From assembly GCA_947629725.1 (NCBI GenBank), contig CANREU010000018.1:1-15768 (forward strand): a stretch of 15,768 bases of DNA, given 5' to 3'. Made by a program: the position numbers and the translations under genes. A model generated the notes under the pieces. It ran no database searches and was not told where the DNA came from. It was given only the letters and a program-made list of their open reading frames with translations. Numbering within the stretch: position 1 is the first letter of the stretch; the number at the start of each line of letters is the position of its first letter. This DNA comes from an uncultured Clostridia bacterium. Lineage in GTDB: Bacteria > Bacillota > Clostridia > Christensenellales > Borkfalkiaceae. Positions 12,190 to 15,768 of the stretch are shown here, piece by piece.

Positions 12190-13545
12190 ATGAAAAAGAG
12201 GATCATGTGGATCACGTTTTTGATCGCGACGCTCACCCTTTTGCTCTTTTCCGCCCTCTCCACCTCCATCTACTATCACAGCAGCCTCGAGCACACCCAG
12301 CAGTTTTTGCGCGGCTATACCGACGCCTTGCAGGAGCCTGCCTACGGGGAGCTCGACTGGGACCGCGCAAAGGCCGTGGCGGAAAAATTGGGGGTGCGCG
12401 CCACCTTCCTCGACGGAGAGGGGAACATCCTCTACGACACGGCGGGGGACGAGGCGGGGAGCTCCCGTGCCGACCGCCCCGAGGTGCGCGAGGCGATGGA
12501 GAAGGGGGACGGGTTCGACGTGCGCGCCTCCTACACTCTCGGCAAGACGTATGCCTACTACTGCACGAAGAGCGGCGACGGGAGCTACTTCATCCGCCTC
12601 TCCCTTGCGACGAGCTCGATGGCGGAGGTCTACCTCGAATCGCTGCCCGCGGTCGTCGTCTTCCTCGTCGTCGCCGCACTTCTTCTTCTCCTCTTCAACT
12701 ATCTTGCGACCGACTACATGCTCCGCCCCGTGGAGCGGCTCGTGCGGGACGCGGCGCAGAGCAAGCGGGTGACGACGGAGAGCGAGGAACTTCGGCCCAT
12801 CGCGGAGATCCTGAACCGCTTGAACGACGACATCGCCGCCCGCATGGCGGAGATCGAAAAGGAGAAGGAGAGGGTGGAGGAAGCGCAGAGCTCGAAGGAC
12901 GAGTTCATCGCCAACGTCACCCATGAGATGAACACCCCGCTCACCTCCATAAGGGGGTATTCCGAACTCCTCGCCTCGGGCAAGCTCGAGGGGGAGATGG
13001 AGAAGAAGGCGGTGGAGACGGTACTTGCGCAGAGCGAGCGGCTCTCGAGCCTCGTCGCGAGCATCATCAATTACAGCGAACTCGACAGCGGGGAGCTCCC
13101 CGTCTATGAGGTGGACGCCTCCGCCGTCACCCGTGAGATCCTCTTGTCCCTCGCGCCCGCCATTGCGGAAAAACACCTCGTGTTCCGCACGGAGATCGCC
13201 GAAAAAGTCCTCCTCCAAAGCCGCAACGAGCGGGTCTCGGAGGTATTCGGCAACCTCCTCTCCAACGCCGTCCGCTACAACAGGGAGGGGGGAGAGGTGG
13301 AGGTGCGCCTCACCGCAAGGGAGTTCTCCGTCTCCGATACGGGGATCGGGATCTCCGGGGAAGACCTGCCCCGCGTGTTCGACCGCTTCTTCACGGCGGA
13401 CAAGTCCCACGGGGGCAAGAAGGGCGGCTTCGGGCTGGGGCTCTCCGTCGTCAAAAAGCTCTGCGAGAAGGCAGGGTGGTCGATCGAGGCGGAGAGCAAA
13501 CTCGGGGAGGGGTCCCGTTTCACCGTCCGTTTTTCGGAGGATTGA
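12190..13545 (+). CDS. Membrane sensor histidine kinase, PhoR-like
   Basis: The 451-residue inner-membrane kinase would phosphorylate the response regulator encoded just upstream. It shows TM1 (about residues 5-27), an extracytoplasmic domain of about 130 residues with VRATFLDGEGNILYDT typical of PhoR/WalK-type sensors, TM2 (about 150-170), a HAMP-like/coiled-coil linker rich in E and K, the H-box FIANVTHEMNTPLTSIRGY with H245, the N-box NLLSNAVRYN, the G1 box VSDTGIGI, an F-box-like DRFFTADKS and the G2 box GFGLGLS. The start at 12190 is chosen because AAGGGGAG lies seven bases upstream and TM1 follows at once; an earlier in-frame ATG at 12154 has no ribosome site. The signal sensed is not visible. 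Phosphate limitation is inferred from the neighbouring transporter. No cytoplasmic PAS domain is evident. Confidence 0.92.
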   Translation: MKKRIMWITFLIATLTLLLFSALSTSIYYHSSLEHTQQFLRGYTDALQEPAYGELDWDRAKAVAEKLGVRATFLDGEGNILYDTAGDEAGSSRADRPEVREAMEKGDGFDVRASYTLGKTYAYYCTKSGDGSYFIRLSLATSSMAEVYLESLPAVVVFLVVAALLLLLFNYLATDYMLRPVERLVRDAAQSKRVTTESEELRPIAEILNRLNDDIAARMAEIEKEKERVEEAQSSKDEFIANVTHEMNTPLTSIRGYSELLASGKLEGEMEKKAVETVLAQSERLSSLVASIINYSELDSGELPVYEVDASAVTREILLSLAPAIAEKHLVFRTEIAEKVLLQSRNERVSEVFGNLLSNAVRYNREGGEVEVRLTAREFSVSDTGIGISGEDLPRVFDRFFTADKSHGGKKGGFGLGLSVVKKLCEKAGWSIEAESKLGEGSRFTVRFSED

Positions 13546-13558
13546 GCGAAAAATCGAA

Positions 13559-13594
13559 AAACCCCGCCGAAATTCTTTGCGGAAGGGCGGGTTT
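13559..13594 (+). terminator. Possible terminator after the kinase gene
   Basis: AAACCCC-GCC (13559-13568) can pair with GGCGGGTTT (13586-13594) with one bulge, across a loop of about 17 bases. The T-run on the plus strand is only three bases, while the minus strand reads GGGGTTTTTCG, so it may act weakly or in both directions. Confidence 0.4.
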
Positions 13595-13604
13595 GTGGTA
13601 TAAT
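13577..13604 (+). promoter_or_regulatory. Promoter of the GH51 arabinofuranosidase gene
   Basis: TATAAT (13599-13604) is preceded by the extended -10 TGG. A TTGCGG -35 candidate (13577-13582) lies 16 bases upstream, inside the loop and right arm of the hairpin after the kinase gene. No catabolite-control (cre) palindrome is recognised. Confidence 0.7.
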
Positions 13605-13639
13605 GATTGTCGTGCCCGCGAAGGGCAAGGAGAAGATTT

Positions 13640-15622
13640 ATGAAGATCGAAATCAGCGAACAGGGCAAGGTCCCCGTCTCCTCGGGCGGGATCGGGCTCT
13701 TCTTCGAGGATCTCAACTACGCTTTGGACGGCGGGCTCTATGCCGAAATGCTCGAGAACCGCAACTTCGAGGCGAAGGACGTCCACGGCGAGTGGGACCG
13801 CTATATTGCGGAGGACGACGGCGGCTACGCTTGGTCGCCCTATCCCGCGGGGGCGGACGTCGCCCTGAAAGTGAAGACGGACCGCCCGCTCTTCCCCGAA
13901 AACCCGCACTACATGCGGGTGGTCACCTCCGCTCCCGGGCAGGGGGTGTGCAACAAGGCCTACGACGGGCTCTTCCTCAAGAAGAAGACGGACTACAAGG
14001 TCTCCTTCTATGCCCGCTCCTATAGCTACAAGGGCAAGGCGCTCGTGCAGGTGCGCCTCGGCGGCGAGGTCCTCCTCGAAAAGAAGGTGAAAATAAAGCC
14101 CGACGGGCAGTGGAAGAAATACGCCTTCCGCCTGAAGTCCAAAAAGGAGGCGGACGGCGCGAGCTTTTGCTTTCTTCTTGCGGGCGCGGGCAGCGTGCAC
14201 ATCGATTGCTTTTCGATGATGCCCGAGGACGCCGTGCTCGGCGTGTTCCGCCGCGACCTCGTCGAACTCATGAAGGAGATGAAACCGGGCTTTCTGCGCT
14301 TCCCCGGGGGGTGCGTCGTCGAGGGGAACAGCCTCGAAAACCGCTACCTGTGGAAGAATTCCCTCGGCGCGCGGGAGAGACGGAAGTTCAACTGGAACCG
14401 CTGGGCGGTGCACGCCACGGGCCCCGAAAACAACTTCCGCTCCGCCTATTCCCACTACGGGCAGACCCTCGGCGTGGGATATTACGAGTTTTTCCGCCTC
14501 TGCGAGTACATCGGCGCAAAGCCCCTCCCCGTCGTGAGCGTGGGCATTGCATGCCAATACATGTCCACCGAGTTCGTCCCCCTCGGAGACCCCGCCCTCG
14601 AGACCTATATCCAGGAGGCGCTCGACGTCGTGGAGTTCGCAACGGGCGGGCAGAACACCGTGTGGGGAAGAGTGCGCGCGGAGATGGGGCACCCCCAGCC
14701 CTTCGCCCTCGAATACCTCGGCGTGGGCAATGAGCAGTGGGAGGATTCCCCCGTGCAGAAGAACACGGGCAAGCCCGCTTCCAACGAGTTTTACAAGCGC
14801 TTCGAGCTCTTTGAAAAGCGTATCCACGAGAAGTACCCCGACCTCAAGATCATCGGCACCGTGGGTCCCACCGTAGGCACGAAGACCCACGCCGACGCAT
14901 GGGAGCGGACGCGGGCGAACCTCGAAAAGGACCCGGATTTTGTCTACGCCTCGGACGAGCACTTCTATGTCTCCCCCGAATGGCTGTATGGGAACGTGAA
15001 CGTCTACGACGGCTACCCCCGCGGCGCAAAGGTGTATGCGGGCGAGTACGCGGCGCATGTGCCGGGCTCGGGCTGCGCGCTCTTCAACGCCCCGCAGGCG
15101 AACTGCTGGGAGGGCGCCCTCGCGGAGGCGGCGTTCATGACGGGCATGGAGCGCAACGCGGACGTCGTCGTCATGGCGTCTTACGCCCCCCTCTTCGGGC
15201 GGCTCGGCTATACCCAGTGGAGCCCCGACCTCATTTGGTTCGACGGCAAGCGCGCCTACGCCACCGCCAACTACTATGTACAAAAACTTTACAGTCTCTA
15301 TACGGGGGAGTACTCTCTGCGCGTCTCGGGTGCGGAGGGGAAGGTGTACGTCTCGGCGACCCACACCGAGGGGAACGGCCTCACCTATCTCAAGCTCGTC
15401 AACGCGGGGGAGGAGACGGTGGAGGCGGAGATCGAGGGGGACTTCGACTTCGGCTCGATGACCCGCATCGTCCGCCTTGCGGGGGAACTTTCGGACTACA
15501 ACACCCTCGAAGAGCCGATGAAAATTTCGCCGCAGGAGATCGCCCCGACCTCCCCGAGCGCGCTCTCTCTCCCGCCCCGCAGTTTCAGCGTGGTGGTGTT
15601 CATGAAGGAAACGGCGAAGTAA
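13640..15622 (+). CDS. Alpha-L-arabinofuranosidase, glycoside hydrolase family 51
   Basis: The 660-residue enzyme should release terminal arabinose from arabinan or arabinoxylan oligosaccharides. Residues 1-50 carry GGIGLFFEDLNYALDGGLYAEM, given here by its parts GLFFEDLNYA and GGLYAEM, a GH51 hallmark. Residues about 60-200 form a beta-rich carbohydrate-binding-like insert. The catalytic barrel then begins with PGFLRFPGGCVVEG. The acid/base is E365 in GVGNEQW and the nucleophile E469 in VYAGEYAAH. A beta-sandwich ends the chain. There is no signal peptide, so it is probably cytoplasmic and acts on imported oligosaccharides. The ATG has AAGGAG seven bases upstream; an earlier in-frame TTG at 13607 falls in the promoter region. 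It stands alone, with no arabinose transport or catabolism genes in view. Confidence 0.94.
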   Translation: MKIEISEQGKVPVSSGGIGLFFEDLNYALDGGLYAEMLENRNFEAKDVHGEWDRYIAEDDGGYAWSPYPAGADVALKVKTDRPLFPENPHYMRVVTSAPGQGVCNKAYDGLFLKKKTDYKVSFYARSYSYKGKALVQVRLGGEVLLEKKVKIKPDGQWKKYAFRLKSKKEADGASFCFLLAGAGSVHIDCFSMMPEDAVLGVFRRDLVELMKEMKPGFLRFPGGCVVEGNSLENRYLWKNSLGARERRKFNWNRWAVHATGPENNFRSAYSHYGQTLGVGYYEFFRLCEYIGAKPLPVVSVGIACQYMSTEFVPLGDPALETYIQEALDVVEFATGGQNTVWGRVRAEMGHPQPFALEYLGVGNEQWEDSPVQKNTGKPASNEFYKRFELFEKRIHEKYPDLKIIGTVGPTVGTKTHADAWERTRANLEKDPDFVYASDEHFYVSPEWLYGNVNVYDGYPRGAKVYAGEYAAHVPGSGCALFNAPQANCWEGALAEAAFMTGMERNADVVVMASYAPLFGRLGYTQWSPDLIWFDGKRAYATANYYVQKLYSLYTGEYSLRVSGAEGKVYVSATHTEGNGLTYLKLVNAGEETVEAEIEGDFDFGSMTRIVRLAGELSDYNTLEEPMKISPQEIAPTSPSALSLPPRSFSVVVFMKETAK

Positions 15623-15642
15623 CGCCTTGTCCCCGTCTTAAG

Positions 15643-15671
15643 CGTGCCCTCCCCCTACGTGAGGGGGCGGG
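15643..15671. repeat. C/G-rich hairpin repeat after the GH51 gene
   Basis: CCCTCCCCCT (15647-15656) pairs with AGGGGGCGGG (15662-15671), with one mismatch, around loop ACGTG. The words CGTGCCCTCCCCCTACG and GAGGGGG recur at 9408-9431, differing by one loop base. It may also help end transcription, although no T-run follows. Confidence 0.7.
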
Positions 15672-15710
15672 GTGGGCGGCGAAAGAGCACGTCGTCTCGC
15701 CCCGCTATAA

Positions 15711-15768
15711 AAATACGTCATGTTGAGCTTGTCGAAACATGACCGCATGATGAGATTCCTCACGTCCG
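15711..15768. repeat. Dispersed TGAGCTTGTCGAA element (copy 2, cut by the window end)
   Basis: AAATACGTCA followed by TGT-TGAGCTTGTCGAA-ACATG, then GATTCCTCACGTCCG, aligns with copy 1 at 5260-5328. Both copies keep AAATACGTCA, the 13-base loop and the GATTCCTCAC word, while the stem bases differ in a pairing-preserving way. The window ends before the GAATGAC terminus. Confidence 0.75.

Noticed and set aside
13520..15364. 614-codon minus-strand frame opposite the GH51 gene
   Set aside because: Shadow of a full-length glycosidase, with no motif or start signal of its own.

Overview
The window looks like a chromosomal segment from a GC-rich, low-branching Firmicute of the Clostridia, possibly an uncultured gut lineage. 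This is inference from sigma-70 promoters close to TTGACA-17-TATAAT, strong AGGAGG ribosome sites, an isoleucine T-box leader, a CsoR regulator and Clostridia-like proteins, in DNA that is strongly GC-biased with GAG/CTC-rich codons. No taxonomic search could be run. No phage, transposase, integrase or CRISPR array is visible.

Left end (1-1340, minus strand): a tRNA-Glu(CTC) with its own promoter, a 6S RNA-like gene with its own promoter and a T-run end, and a pyridoxamine kinase gene with a consensus promoter overlapped by a short palindrome. Middle (1380-5160, plus strand): a 74-residue heavy-metal-associated (HMA) protein whose promoter sits so close to the start codon that the mRNA may be leaderless, then a T-box leader with antiterminator and terminator, a long type-II-like isoleucyl-tRNA synthetase and a strong terminator.

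Metal island (5500-9190): csoR with a perfect promoter and a CsoR-type palindrome, overlapping by four bases a copper P-type ATPase. The ATPase carries a second HMA domain at its C-terminus, fused in frame, and that domain has its own Shine-Dalgarno sequence and start codon, so a free CopZ-like chaperone may be made from inside copA. An ArsR-family regulator and a small protein with four CGC motifs follow, ended by a strong terminator. Together these form a copper sensing, export and perhaps buffering cluster. The CGC-rich protein is the least explained member.

Phosphate island (9680-13550): a Na/Pi cotransporter with a C-terminal PhoU-like domain, then a PhoP/PhoR-like response regulator and histidine kinase on the same strand. 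This suggests phosphate uptake with linked sensing. Right end (13577-15768): a cytoplasmic GH51 alpha-L-arabinofuranosidase with its own promoter.

The intergenic stretches 5163-5465, 9245-9650 and 15643-15768 are packed with dispersed hairpin repeats. One family is C-rich/G-rich hairpins with changing but still pairing arms. The other is a GTCA...TGAGCTTGTCGAA element whose stem shows compensatory changes between its two copies.
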